Positions 15,948 through 25,268 of a DNA stretch of 64,000 nucleotides are shown here, piece after piece (within the stretch, counting starts at the first letter, position 1; each line of letters starts with the position of its first letter). Below the pieces are notes generated by a model, which saw only the letters and a list, made by a program, of their open reading frames with translations, did no database searches and was not told where the DNA came from. Where the stretch lies: NCBI GenBank assembly GCA_913056455.1, contig CAJXMJ010000001.1, forward strand, positions 1,240,001 to 1,304,000. The letters are read 5' to 3'. Position numbers and translations under genes: made by a program. This DNA comes from an uncultured Fodinibius sp. Its GTDB lineage: Bacteria; Bacteroidota; Rhodothermia; Balneolales; Balneolaceae.

Positions 15948-18929
15948 CTATTTGATCAAAGTCATCTTTCGTGTAAATACCCTGTTTCCCACTTCAAAAC
16001 GAGCAATATAAATACCACTCGGCATATTACTCGCATTCCAGGTTTCTTCGTGTGTTCCCGCCTCTACCATTCCATCAACTAAGGTAGCAACCTTTTGTCC
16101 AATCATATTCCAGATCGTCAGTTTTACTTCCGTATCCTCAGCAATTTCGTACGGAATAGTTGTCGTAGGGTTAAATGGATTAGGATAATTCGGATTCAAC
16201 TTGATAGATTCGGGAAGGTCTTCCCCATTTGATATTTCTGCGTTTGGGTTTACAACAAGCATAAACCTGGAAAATCTTTCACTGGCTTTACGTTTATTCA
16301 AAAGACCTTGATTTTCAGCCGACTTATTTTGTTCGTTTGATAAAATGTTGAACTGATACTCCTGAGCAGTACGGAGATCAATTTCCCTATCCATTTTCTC
16401 ATCAATAAGCCAGACATCCCATTCATTGGGAAGATCATCAATATTATCCCATCTGAAAGTCAACCTCGTACGCCCACTTGCATCAAAAGAAAGAGGGATT
16501 TCCAAATTGCTTTCCAAATCCTCAGGCAAAACACTTTTTTGCAAGTGGTTCTCTCCATATCTACCAAATAAATTGATTGAACGGGGATTCAGTGACAGTA
16601 ACTTAAAGGCATCAAAACGATCTATATCTATCGTGCCATTTTTATTAAATTCGAGATAAAAAGCATCAAAATTATCCTCACCATGTAGTTCTACATTAAA
16701 GGCAAAGGACTCTTCCAGGTTATTCCTGTAAAATTCGGTCTCGGTTTCTGCCTTTAATACACTTTTATCAAAAGTGAATGTTTTATTATTTATTTCATTT
16801 GTAAATCGTACAAAAAATGCTTGAAAAGGAGGGATTACATCACCATAAGATAAGGTATTAAATTTTCCATTGCCGCCGTCTGCTTCATGGTCCCACACAT
16901 AGATATTTGCATTTACACCCGGATCAACGTCTTCCAAAGCATCAATTAAAGCTTCAACAGAAATATCCGTTGCAAAAGGATTTCCAAGAAGATTCCAGCC
17001 TTCATCTCCGTCTATTCCATTTTCTCCATTAGAATTATTTGCGGAAACGGTAACATTTACCGTATTGCTGTTTTCATTTCCATTGGCGCTAATAATTTTG
17101 GGAAACCCGCCCTGTATACCCTCCTTATTAGGGGCATCATCTTCAAACATATACACTATATATCCCTTTCCCGGAGACATATTACTTGACATGTCAGTAG
17201 GAGTTAAAAATGACTTCTGTTCCTCAGACCAACCCGCCAAAGTAAAAGCGCCGGAAGGATCATCTGATCCGGGAACCCCCTGCATTTGTAGTTTGCCAAA
17301 TAGATCGGCAAAAGAGGTATTTTCGGTAGGCGTTGAAATCATTCGCCATCCCGCCGAACCTCGAATGCCAACTGCATATTTTGAGCCAAAGGCTTCTCCA
17401 TCTACTTTAGTGCCGGGAGAATATAAGGCATCATTATCACTAACTGTTGAATGTTCTACAAAGTCACCGACAGCTTCAGAACCTCTGACAATTGACTGGT
17501 TATTATCTGCAGAAGGATAATCTAAGCGCATTATTTCATTACCCCCAGAATCCTCAAGCCGTATTGTACCGCCGTTAACCAAATTTAGCGTTACAGATTC
17601 GTTACTGCCCTGAATCAATGCACCGCCATAGTTTCTTTCGGGAATGACCTCATCATTTCCAAAAAGTACTAACGCACGATTGGCCGATAAAATAGTACCG
17701 TCAGGGAACGTGTGCTTTAGACCGGATTCATCGAAAACTTTCCATCCACTAATATCAATATCAGAATCCTGGTTATTTACAATTTCAATAAATTCATCAT
17801 TAATAGTTCCCCTACCACCTCCATCTGAAGGATTCGTATATACTTCATTAATCACGATATCAGGAGCATCATCATCTTCAATGGTAAGCGTTAATCTATT
17901 CGGACCAATGATCGTCCCGTTGGAAATATGTTGAAGATGGAAAACAGCTTTTTCTGAATTTTCAAATTCAGCATCATCTTCTAAGTTTAACGTAACCGTT
18001 TTGATGGTGCCATCCCCTTCGCTATCATCAAAGCTGATGGTTTCGGTATCGAATTCGTTTCCTACCTTATTATAAAAATCCTCATCACTTTTGGCTGTAC
18101 TCGAAGCACCCAAATAAGCTATATCCACCTCTACTGCCTTGCTATTGGATTCCACTAATTCTACTCTAAGTTCTGCAGTACCACTATTCTCAAATACCTT
18201 AATCGATGATTCAGCAAATGCAACAGTGGGAAGATCAACTATTGAAAAGGAAGAAGTGTTAAATAGTATACCTTGTTCCCCTAATCCATCTGTGGTTGAC
18301 CAGTTACCCTCAACTTTTTGGATTTCTTCTTTCAGGCTTGAAACGGCCCCTCTTCTTGTGCCAATATATTCTCCATTCGCATTGTCACTACCTCCGATAT
18401 TAGAAAGAGCAGTAATACCATTAGTTAACCCTGTATTATCCAATTCACCAATATCCCAACTACTGTCATTAGTAATAGCAAACAAAAAAGTGGAAGGCGT
18501 ATCTTCAGGCTCATCGTCAGATGAACTTACATAAAAGTATAGCTCGTCATCACCATTTGTTAAATCAAAATTACCTGACACGTGAGAAACCGTTCCCCCG
18601 TCAGAAGCTGTTTTAGAATCAGGATTAATTACAACTACATCCCCAGTATTAAAACCATCCGAGGGTACCGTATAAGAATATACTCCCTCATTTTCGCTAA
18701 AACTTTCAGAGGTGGCATCCCAAGAACGATCGGTGAAATAAATGGTTGTTCCGGAAGCAATATCAACAAATGTCGTTAATGCAAAGTCATGATCTCCATC
18801 CGCATTATATCCAATAACAGCTATATCTCCGGTAGACTGGCTATAGCCCTCCTGCAGGGCAAAACCCAAAAGGAGTGCAGATATAAAAAATAATTTTAGA
18901 AAAGAACTTCTCAGTAGCCCTATTCCCAT
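15948..18929 (-). CDS. Secreted Calx-beta / lamin-tail protein with type IX sorting tail
   Basis: Large exported protein, 993 residues. It has an N-terminal signal peptide (cleavage near GYSQ-S); a region of about 200 residues with AVIGYNADGDHDFALTTFVDIASG, seen in bacterial lamin-tail-linked secreted proteins; a Calx-beta domain (about 235-350, ending LTLTIEDDD); a lamin-tail domain (about 355-480: DIVINEVYTNPS, DEFIEIVNN, ISGWKVFDESG); a long beta-rich region; and a C-terminal 80-residue sorting domain with LNPNYPNPFNPTTTIPYEI and MPSGIYIARFEVG. The tail marks export by the type IX (Por) system and surface attachment or release. No enzyme motif is recognised, so an adhesive or structural role is the best guess. 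It is a lone gene on its strand. Confidence 0.85.
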   Translation of the reverse strand: MGIGLLRSSFLKLFFISALLLGFALQEGYSQSTGDIAVIGYNADGDHDFALTTFVDIASGTTIYFTDRSWDATSESFSENEGVYSYTVPSDGFNTGDVVVINPDSKTASDGGTVSHVSGNFDLTNGDDELYFYVSSSDDEPEDTPSTFLFAITNDSSWDIGELDNTGLTNGITALSNIGGSDNANGEYIGTRRGAVSSLKEEIQKVEGNWSTTDGLGEQGILFNTSSFSIVDLPTVAFAESSIKVFENSGTAELRVELVESNSKAVEVDIAYLGASSTAKSDEDFYNKVGNEFDTETISFDDSEGDGTIKTVTLNLEDDAEFENSEKAVFHLQHISNGTIIGPNRLTLTIEDDDAPDIVINEVYTNPSDGGGRGTINDEFIEIVNNQDSDIDISGWKVFDESGLKHTFPDGTILSANRALVLFGNDEVIPERNYGGALIQGSNESVTLNLVNGGTIRLEDSGGNEIMRLDYPSADNNQSIVRGSEAVGDFVEHSTVSDNDALYSPGTKVDGEAFGSKYAVGIRGSAGWRMISTPTENTSFADLFGKLQMQGVPGSDDPSGAFTLAGWSEEQKSFLTPTDMSSNMSPGKGYIVYMFEDDAPNKEGIQGGFPKIISANGNENSNTVNVTVSANNSNGENGIDGDEGWNLLGNPFATDISVEALIDALEDVDPGVNANIYVWDHEADGGNGKFNTLSYGDVIPPFQAFFVRFTNEINNKTFTFDKSVLKAETETEFYRNNLEESFAFNVELHGEDNFDAFYLEFNKNGTIDIDRFDAFKLLSLNPRSINLFGRYGENHLQKSVLPEDLESNLEIPLSFDASGRTRLTFRWDNIDDLPNEWDVWLIDEKMDREIDLRTAQEYQFNILSNEQNKSAENQGLLNKRKASERFSRFMLVVNPNAEISNGEDLPESIKLNPNYPNPFNPTTTIPYEIAEDTEVKLTIWNMIGQKVATLVDGMVEAGTHEETWNASNMPSGIYIARFEVGNRVFTRKMTLIK

Positions 18930-19056
18930 ACACTATTCATTAGAAAATGGACAATTTCATGACAGTATAACATTAACTAATTACGTGTTTTTCGCAATCT
19001 TTATCAAAAAATTAGCGTGCTATATATTACGTTACACATTTTTTAACAAAGAAGGG

Positions 19057-19956
19057 TTACAATCGCTGTAACCGACTCTCACTTTTCTTTTTTAATATAC
19101 CCAGTACGTTGCTATCCATAGTAATAATCATCTCATATTTTTCTCGTGCCAACGCAAGCTGATTTGTCTTTTCCAACAGACGCGCCCTGTTAAATTGGAA
19201 TATGATATTTTTAGGATAACGACTGCATAACTCTTCTAAGTGATTCAATGCTTTTTTATTCTGTTGCTCTCGTTCATACAAATAGGCCAGAATCATTTGA
19301 GCATCATTCCTTACGTAGCTCTTCGACTGTGCGGCTTTTTCCAATGCGTCAAAACCCTCCTGCATATCTGCCGACATCCCTATCATATTAGTAACCCACT
19401 TCAAGCCGTTGGGTACACTCCCCACCATATAATAAAACATACCCTTTCCAATTAATGCTTTAGGATCATTGGCATCGAGTGCCAAAAGCTGACGAGTATA
19501 TGTGAAGCCCTCCATCCCGCTTTGCAGAGCTTCCTTATAATTCTTTTCGGCAGCCGCAACTAAACTCCGGTATCCATACAAACCACTAAGCATCAATACC
19601 ATGGTAGTGTCACTCGAATCTTTATTGAGCTTTTCCTTACTCACCTTTATGGCTTCCTGTGACTTGGATAGAAACTGTTCAGCAGTTTGCTTTGTACGAC
19701 CGCCAAAATAGTACTTCCAGAAAGGAATCATCGATTCAAAAAAGTAAGCGCGCGAGTCATCAGGCTTATCCTGTCGAAGCTCTTTAAATACAGCCTTAGC
19801 TTCTACCCAGTCAGCCCGATAAAAAGCGTCAATCCCTTCCTCCAATTTCTGTTCATAGGACAAAGAATCTGAATGAACATCAGTCGGGGCAGCATATAAA
19901 TCATTTGAAATAATACTACATGCAATTAAAAGCCATGCCAAGCGAATTTCAGTCAT
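19057..19956 (-). CDS. Exported tetratricopeptide-repeat protein
   Basis: 299 residues with a signal peptide (LAWLLIACSIISNDLYAAP) followed by helical repeats. TPR-like units include YEQKLEEGIDAFYRADWVEAKAVFKEL, NYKEALQSGMEGF, ALIGKGMFYYM and a C-terminal pair NKKALNHLEELCSRYP and LALAREKYEMI. The Cys in the signal region has no proper lipobox, so it is probably a soluble periplasmic protein. A central hydrophobic segment (GMFYYMVGSVPNGLKWVTNMIGM) recalls outer-membrane TPR proteins of Rhodothermota/Balneolota. It follows the symporter operon on the same strand but a hairpin separates them. No partner is evident; function unknown beyond a protein-interaction scaffold. Confidence 0.75.
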   Translation of the reverse strand: MTEIRLAWLLIACSIISNDLYAAPTDVHSDSLSYEQKLEEGIDAFYRADWVEAKAVFKELRQDKPDDSRAYFFESMIPFWKYYFGGRTKQTAEQFLSKSQEAIKVSKEKLNKDSSDTTMVLMLSGLYGYRSLVAAAEKNYKEALQSGMEGFTYTRQLLALDANDPKALIGKGMFYYMVGSVPNGLKWVTNMIGMSADMQEGFDALEKAAQSKSYVRNDAQMILAYLYEREQQNKKALNHLEELCSRYPKNIIFQFNRARLLEKTNQLALAREKYEMIITMDSNVLGILKKKSESRLQRL

Positions 19957-19983
19957 ATGCTTAGGCTAACAGGATTCTTATGA

Positions 19984-20011
19984 AAACACATCATTTAACA
20001 GTGATGTTTTT
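19984..20011 (-). terminator. Possible terminator after the symporter gene
   Basis: Arms ACATCA (19988-19993) and TGATGT (20002-20007), extended by A/T pairs with one mismatch, followed on the minus strand by TGTTTTC. It lies about 60 nt after the symporter stop and 30 nt before the TPR gene. Moderate to weak. Confidence 0.4.
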
Positions 20012-20069
20012 GTGATGCAAGTTAGAGAGCCTAAACATTACATCTCAATAAATAAGTTCAAACGAACTG

Positions 20070-21380
20070 TTAATCGTCATCAAGATGCATTTCACCCAAT
20101 AAGCCTTCGCTATGGGCAACAGCCACCGAAACTGCGGCATCACCGGTTATATTAACCGCCGTTCTGCACATATCCAGGATTCTGTCAACTCCTAAAATAA
20201 GAGCAATACCTTCTACAGGAACCTGTATAGCCTGCAAAACGATGACCAGCATAATAATTCCTGCGCCGGGTACTCCGGCCGAACCTATAGATGCCAATGT
20301 AGCAGTAAGCACGATTGTTATCTGCTGAGCAATTCCTAAATCCATTCCCAATGCCTGAGCAATAAATACCGCAGCTACCGCCTGATAAAGGGAAGTTCCG
20401 TCCATATTAATAGTAGCCCCAATGGGCAGTACAAAGCTGGAAACTTCCTCATCTACACCTACATTTTTTTCGACGCGCTCCATTGTTACCGGTAGCGTAG
20501 CCGCACTGGAGCTGGTACTGAATCCCAAAAGCATTGCGGGACGAATAGCTTTGAAAAAGTCACGCAACTTCATCTTACTAAAAAGCTTAAACAGTCCGGA
20601 ATAAACAATCATCAGGTGCAAAAACAATCCCAATACCACCACAAAAGTGTACCAGAATAAAGCTCCCAACAAATCTAAGGCCTGTCCAATATCATCACCC
20701 GCAAGATCTACAATCACCCCCGCCATAAGGGCAAAGACCCCATAGGGAGCTACTTTCATTATCAAATCTACTATCTTGATGATGACTTCATTCAAAGAAT
20801 CAAAAAAGTTAACCAACGACTTACTTTTCTCCGTCGGAATCTGCATAAGACCAATCCCCATAAGAAGAGCTACAAATACAACCTGCAGCATATTGCCATT
20901 GTCAGAAGCCGCCTTGAAAAAGTTCTCAGGAACAATATCCACCAAAAATGTCATCGGACTTCGATCCATAACTTCCCGGGCAGACTGGTCAGCGCCCTCA
21001 ATATTATCCTGATATCCGACCATAAGTTGTTCTTGGGTTTCAACCGGAAGAAAGTTGCCGGGCTGAATAATATTCACCAAGGTCAATCCAATCGTAATCG
21101 CCAGCATAGTAGTAACAATATATATGCCAATAGTTTTTCCGCCCATTCTTGAAAGTTTGGCAATATCGTTTAGGCTGGTCACCCCTACAATAAGAGAGGC
21201 TAATATTAGGGGTACCGCAATGAGCTTCAACAGATTTATAAATATGGTACCGATAGGTTGTATATAGTCTACCGTAAAGTTAGATAAACCGGCAACGCTG
21301 GCCACCAATCCCCATATTAATCCCAATACAAGTCCAATGATTATTTGCCAATGTAGTCGCTTATACCATACTTTTTTCAT
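20070..21380 (-). CDS. Dicarboxylate/amino acid:cation symporter (DAACS family)
   Basis: Inner-membrane Na+- or H+-coupled uptake carrier for glutamate/aspartate or C4-dicarboxylates, 436 residues, glutamate-transporter fold. Key motifs are the HP1 serine-rich loop STSSSAATLPVTMERVEKNVG, the TM7 ion-binding motif NMDGTSLYQ, the HP2 loop GSAGVPGAGI and TM8 LILGVDRILDMCRTAVNITGDA, where Asp and Arg contact substrate. The Arg in DMCRTAVN is typical of acidic-amino-acid carriers. Its start overlaps the DUF92 gene by 4 nt, so they are co-translated. Family certain; exact substrate not. Confidence 0.93.
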   Translation of the reverse strand: MKKVWYKRLHWQIIIGLVLGLIWGLVASVAGLSNFTVDYIQPIGTIFINLLKLIAVPLILASLIVGVTSLNDIAKLSRMGGKTIGIYIVTTMLAITIGLTLVNIIQPGNFLPVETQEQLMVGYQDNIEGADQSAREVMDRSPMTFLVDIVPENFFKAASDNGNMLQVVFVALLMGIGLMQIPTEKSKSLVNFFDSLNEVIIKIVDLIMKVAPYGVFALMAGVIVDLAGDDIGQALDLLGALFWYTFVVVLGLFLHLMIVYSGLFKLFSKMKLRDFFKAIRPAMLLGFSTSSSAATLPVTMERVEKNVGVDEEVSSFVLPIGATINMDGTSLYQAVAAVFIAQALGMDLGIAQQITIVLTATLASIGSAGVPGAGIIMLVIVLQAIQVPVEGIALILGVDRILDMCRTAVNITGDAAVSVAVAHSEGLLGEMHLDDD

Positions 21381-22186
21381 GCAAAAAACAGTTTTAAAAT
21401 TATTGCCAGTACGCCGCCGATCCCTGTCGAAATGGTATTTACCAAATTGTTCGAAAAGGCAATTTCTTCATTAATTACCGGAAGCGTTACCGAACGTTTA
21501 TTCTGTTGAAAAAGAGCACCAAGATAAGAATCAAAAAGACATCCCAAAACAGCAGCCCCAAAAATGAGTATAAAAACGGAAAAATGAAGTGAAAAAACGT
21601 AAACACTAACCCCGGAAATCATTGTTGCAGCCACAAAACCTGCTGTGGTTCCCTTAATGCTTACTCCTCCATCCGTTCCGGGTTTCACATGTTCAAAGTT
21701 TGTAATCAGATAGGTATGTTCTGGAGTTCTACTACCCAGCTCTGTAGCCCACGTATCAGCGGTGGCTGTAGCAATCACAGCTATGGCTCCGACGAAAAAT
21801 ACAGGAGTATTAAAAACGGTGCCACATATAAGGAATACAACCAACCAAAATCCATTCGCCCATACTTGCAACCCGCCTCTTCTTGCACTTTGTGAAATAT
21901 TTTCAGCTCGCCATTTGGATCGGTCGGAAATGATAACACTGCTCAAAAAAAACAGTAATAACAGGCCGGCTAACTTCCATCCCCCAAGACCAAAAGTAAA
22001 GGTGCCAATAACAATGGCTGAAAACATACCATCAAGTGACAGTCCTCGAAAAACAAAAGCCGAAAAAGAAAAAAGAGTGGCCAATAATACTCCAAGCAAT
22101 ATATTCCATTGCTGTGATGTATTGGCAGCAGTAATGAATATGACAACCGCTGTAAATAGAAATAAAGCGTTCAGCTTGCGATCCAT
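21377..22186 (-). CDS. DUF92 family membrane protein (TMEM19/VTE6-like)
   Basis: 269-residue polytopic membrane protein. Diagnostic motifs of DUF92 are present: ARRGGLQVWANG, a central TATADTWATELGSR, and PGTDGGVSIKGTTAG, then CLFDSYLGALFQ. Plant and cyanobacterial relatives (VTE6) phosphorylate phytyl phosphate, and the family is distantly related to polyprenol/CTP-dependent kinases, so a lipid-phosphate kinase role is possible. That is inference from the family, not shown here. It lies between the DUF3098-like gene (20-nt gap) and the symporter (4-nt overlap) on the minus strand; the symporter link does not explain its role. Confidence 0.85.
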   Translation of the reverse strand: MDRKLNALFLFTAVVIFITAANTSQQWNILLGVLLATLFSFSAFVFRGLSLDGMFSAIVIGTFTFGLGGWKLAGLLLLFFLSSVIISDRSKWRAENISQSARRGGLQVWANGFWLVVFLICGTVFNTPVFFVGAIAVIATATADTWATELGSRTPEHTYLITNFEHVKPGTDGGVSIKGTTAGFVAATMISGVSVYVFSLHFSVFILIFGAAVLGCLFDSYLGALFQQNKRSVTLPVINEEIAFSNNLVNTISTGIGGVLAIILKLFFA

Positions 22187-22206
22187 CAGCCCAAGTCAAA
22201 AGGTTG

Positions 22207-22449
22207 TCAGGATGTTTCTGATGAGTTCTGATCATGTTTCAGAATAGCAACAATAACCGCTGCATAACCACTCATAATAACAATCGGAGAAACATAGAGG
22301 GATATAAAACCTTCTACTTCATTCTCGAGGTACATTGCAGAAAAGCCAACAATAACCAAGAATAATCCCAATGCCAGTACTTTATAGTTCCAGGCATCGA
22401 AAATCATCGGTTGCTTAGAACTACTTCGCCTGTGTTTTTGTGATCCCAT
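22207..22449 (-). CDS. Small two-helix membrane protein, DUF3098-like
   Basis: 80 residues with a basic, Ser-rich N terminus (KHRRSSSKQP) and two hydrophobic helices: YKVLALGLFLVIVGFSAMYL and YVSPIVIMSGYAAVIVAIL. The pattern of a short cytoplasmic start, IFxxxNYKxLxLGLxxIxxGF and a final GY-xx-AIL resembles the Bacteroidota DUF3098 family, which often sits near cell-division or undecaprenyl-phosphate genes. It is the first gene of the operon with DUF92 and the symporter. Function unknown; the family match is by eye. Confidence 0.7.
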   Translation of the reverse strand: MGSQKHRRSSSKQPMIFDAWNYKVLALGLFLVIVGFSAMYLENEVEGFISLYVSPIVIMSGYAAVIVAILKHDQNSSETS

Positions 22450-22710
22450 TATGATTAATCATTTTAAATATGTTGACAATGAATGAACAATGTAACGAAA
22501 GCCTATCTATTATCTTTCATTACAATTCAGCGGCTAAAGTAACGATTGATTTATTGAGCTACAAAAATACTGTTAAAACTCAAAAATACATCCCCTTAGA
22601 TTTCCAGATCTCATTGTAGTAGATAGTTATTATTTTACATTACCGCTTTACATTTTCTCTTTGTATATGGAACTATTGATTTAATTATTGCCAAATTAAC
22701 CTCTTTCATT

Positions 22711-23319
22711 TTGAAAACCATTATCCTTGCGTCCGGAAGCCCCCGACGGAAAAAGCTTCTGCAAAAAATTGGTTTTGACTTTACAGTTCATGCCAGCGAT
22801 GTCCCCGAAGACTATGAGTCTCATTGGTCAGCAAGCAAAATTGTAGAAACTCTTGCCCATCGTAAGGCCCGAGCCGTATCATCACATTATGGTAATGCGC
22901 TAATTATTGGTGCTGATACCATTGTGACTTTTAATGATAAAATTCTTGAAAAACCGTCCACTCCTTCCGAGGCAACTATCATGCTGCAACAACTGAGTGG
23001 TAATTCTCATAAGGTGCTAACAGGAGTATCATTATTAAAAACAGACAGCTCAAACAAGATAACCGATAGTACAACGTTTATTGAGACAACAAATGTTATA
23101 TTTGGAGACTTGCCTTCAAAACTGGTTAACGCTTATATAGAAACAGCAAACCCAATGGACAAAGCCGGCGCATATGGCATTCAGGATGCCCACGGTGCAC
23201 TTTTCGTGAAAGCAATAGAAGGAGACTATTACAATGTAGTGGGATTTCCGCTCCACAGATTTTATAATACGATGAGATCATTTGCACCGGAGTTCCTGTC
23301 CCAGTCCAAAACTTATTAG
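22711..23319 (+). CDS. maf: Maf family nucleotide pyrophosphatase
   Basis: Cytoplasmic house-cleaning enzyme that hydrolyses non-canonical or excess nucleoside triphosphates (dTTP/UTP-type Maf) to monophosphate and pyrophosphate; 202 residues. The N-terminal motif ILASGSPRRKKLL, IIGADTIV with its catalytic Asp, KPSTPSEATIMLQQLSG and DKAGAYGIQD are all present. The start is a TTG at 22711: the conserved MKTIILASGSPRR begins there, and no ATG is available. It is 7 nt upstream of an exported TPR gene and 3.3 kb before mazG, another nucleotide-sanitising enzyme, on the same strand. The intergenic region before it (22450-22710) is AT-rich, with one weak inverted repeat. Confidence 0.93.
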   Translation: MKTIILASGSPRRKKLLQKIGFDFTVHASDVPEDYESHWSASKIVETLAHRKARAVSSHYGNALIIGADTIVTFNDKILEKPSTPSEATIMLQQLSGNSHKVLTGVSLLKTDSSNKITDSTTFIETTNVIFGDLPSKLVNAYIETANPMDKAGAYGIQDAHGALFVKAIEGDYYNVVGFPLHRFYNTMRSFAPEFLSQSKTY

Positions 23320-23326
23320 TATTCCG

Positions 23327-25264
23327 ATGACTCTTAAATTCTTTTTAAAAAGAATCCTGCTTTTGGTTTTTATTTCAACCGGAATACTATACCCTCAGGC
23401 GGTACATGCCCAACAAAATGAAGCCTATTTTAAAGCTGATCAGCTGCTGAAACAACAAAAATATGAGGAAGCGGCTAAACAATTTAAGCAACTATATAAC
23501 AATGAGCACCGCTACTTGTATCTTAGTAAACTTACCCAAAGCCTGATTAATCTCAAGGAGTATGAACGAGCAATTGCAATAACGAAACAAGCAGTTGAAA
23601 ATGGAAGACACCGTCCCCAAGCAAAAATCCGATTAGGAGCATTATATCATATCAGCGGTGACATTGAGCGTGGAATACAAACCTGGGACGAAATCCTCAA
23701 GGACTATCCAAACAATCAGCAAGTATATTTGCGCGTTGCCCGTACAGCCAGCGATCGGAAAGAGTACCAAAAGGCTATTGCCATTTACAAAGAATTACAA
23801 TCTCGGTCGGGGCAATCAAATCTTATTTCTTCAGAACTCGGGGAAACGTACATGCAGGCGGGCAGTTATGAGCAGGCAATCCGTGAGTTCTTGGGACTAG
23901 TGCAACAGAATCCCGATCGGTTAGGTTATGTTCAGCGTCGTCTTATGCGTTTCAGGGATGATTATATTTATGACATAGCTATTCTGGAAATTTCTGACTT
24001 TTTAGATGAGCTCCCTCCCTCCCATCCCAGTTATAATAATCTCCAACAGTTAGAAATTTGGCTGCTGATGGAGCGGAAGCTTTTTGAACGTGCAGTGGCA
24101 ACAGCAAAAAATATTGAACAGCAATCATCCACTCTTACCTATAGCCTGTACAATATTGGATCCAAATTACTGGCTGAGCAGAAGTTTGAGTTGGCGGAAG
24201 AAGCGTATTCCTTTTATATAGATAATGATGTGGTCCCACTTAAAAACAGAAGCCGTGAAGAGCTGGCCAGCGTGTATATTCAGTGGGCAAAATACCTTGA
24301 GAATAACAACCTGGACCTCACATCAAAACCTTCTACTCTTTACCAAGAAGCTTTTTCTACGCTTAATAACATTCGTAATAATGCTCCCAACTATCATCGC
24401 ATGGATCAGGTCTTAACCACCCTAAGTGAATTATCACTGGATGTTCTCCATGCGCCTGATAAAGCTGAAAAGTTTCTTGCGGAGCTTGACAATTTTTCCG
24501 GCGAAGATCGCAACAAGGCCAATCAAGCATACATAAAGGGAAGACTACATCTTTATGAAAAAGAATATACTCGCGCCCGCCTATCATTTTCAAAAAGCAA
24601 TAAACAAGAACGCATAGGAAACTTAGCCGAAAAAAACCGCTATTACCTTGCATTGACTGACTTTTTTGCCGGTGATTATGAATTTGCCAAAATTCAGCTG
24701 AATGCACTCGAACGACAGACCACTTCATATTATGCCAACGATGCTGTTCAGCTCAGGCTCTGGATTCAAACAGGATTACAGGCAGATAGCACAGGGGCAA
24801 AAATTGAGCCTTTTGCTAAACTTATTGAACATCACTCACGCGGCGAACAGCAGCAAAGCATCGCCATCCTGGCGCATCTCTTTCAAAACGATCGTTACAA
24901 TCCCTTACTCGGATACGCTCTGCTTGAATCAACAGCCGTTAAAAAGAAAAAGAATGCTCCTTTTCTTTATCGAGCCTTAACGACTTATTTAGAAACACAG
25001 GGGGGCAACTCCGCACTTCAGGAACAGCTTATGTGGGCTAAAATACGGATGGCCGATCAGCTGGTAACCAACAATGATCTCAAATTAGAACAGTTGTCCA
25101 CTGAAAACCAACCCAAATCTTTTAGCGATAAATCGATCAATATTCCACAAAAAGTTGATCAGCTGTTACCCCTTTACGAAGAACTTTTATTGCAATTCCC
25201 CAATGGATTTTATGCAACTTTTGCACGCGATCGCATTCAAGAACTTGAAGAAATACAGGTCTAA
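23327..25264 (+). CDS. Exported TPR-repeat protein, maf operon
   Basis: 645 residues from the ATG at 23327. I prefer this start over the upstream TTG at 23282 because it gives a clean signal peptide (TLKFFLKRILLLVFISTGI, cleavage near VHAQ-Q) and begins 7 nt after the maf stop. The mature protein is almost entirely helical repeats of the TPR type: YFKADQLLKQQKYEEAAKQFKQL, YERAIAITKQAVENG, AKIRLGALYHISGDIERG, YQKAIAIYKEL, ETYMQAGSYEQAIREF, and later FELAEEAYSFYIDN and YTRARLSFSKS. It is likely periplasmic. The next gene starts 4 nt after its stop, so the two are surely co-translated. A scaffold or assembly role is likely; no specific partner is known to me. Confidence 0.8.
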   Translation: MTLKFFLKRILLLVFISTGILYPQAVHAQQNEAYFKADQLLKQQKYEEAAKQFKQLYNNEHRYLYLSKLTQSLINLKEYERAIAITKQAVENGRHRPQAKIRLGALYHISGDIERGIQTWDEILKDYPNNQQVYLRVARTASDRKEYQKAIAIYKELQSRSGQSNLISSELGETYMQAGSYEQAIREFLGLVQQNPDRLGYVQRRLMRFRDDYIYDIAILEISDFLDELPPSHPSYNNLQQLEIWLLMERKLFERAVATAKNIEQQSSTLTYSLYNIGSKLLAEQKFELAEEAYSFYIDNDVVPLKNRSREELASVYIQWAKYLENNNLDLTSKPSTLYQEAFSTLNNIRNNAPNYHRMDQVLTTLSELSLDVLHAPDKAEKFLAELDNFSGEDRNKANQAYIKGRLHLYEKEYTRARLSFSKSNKQERIGNLAEKNRYYLALTDFFAGDYEFAKIQLNALERQTTSYYANDAVQLRLWIQTGLQADSTGAKIEPFAKLIEHHSRGEQQQSIAILAHLFQNDRYNPLLGYALLESTAVKKKKNAPFLYRALTTYLETQGGNSALQEQLMWAKIRMADQLVTNNDLKLEQLSTENQPKSFSDKSINIPQKVDQLLPLYEELLLQFPNGFYATFARDRIQELEEIQV

Positions 25265-25268
25265 TACC

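Noticed and set aside
23282-23326. Upstream TTG start for the maf-operon TPR protein
   Set aside because: It overlaps maf and would put 15 residues before a clean signal peptide; ATG at 23327 fits better.
25155-25268. N-terminal extension of the amidotransferase-like protein
   Set aside because: It overlaps the preceding TPR gene and destroys the signal peptide that begins at the ATG at 25269.
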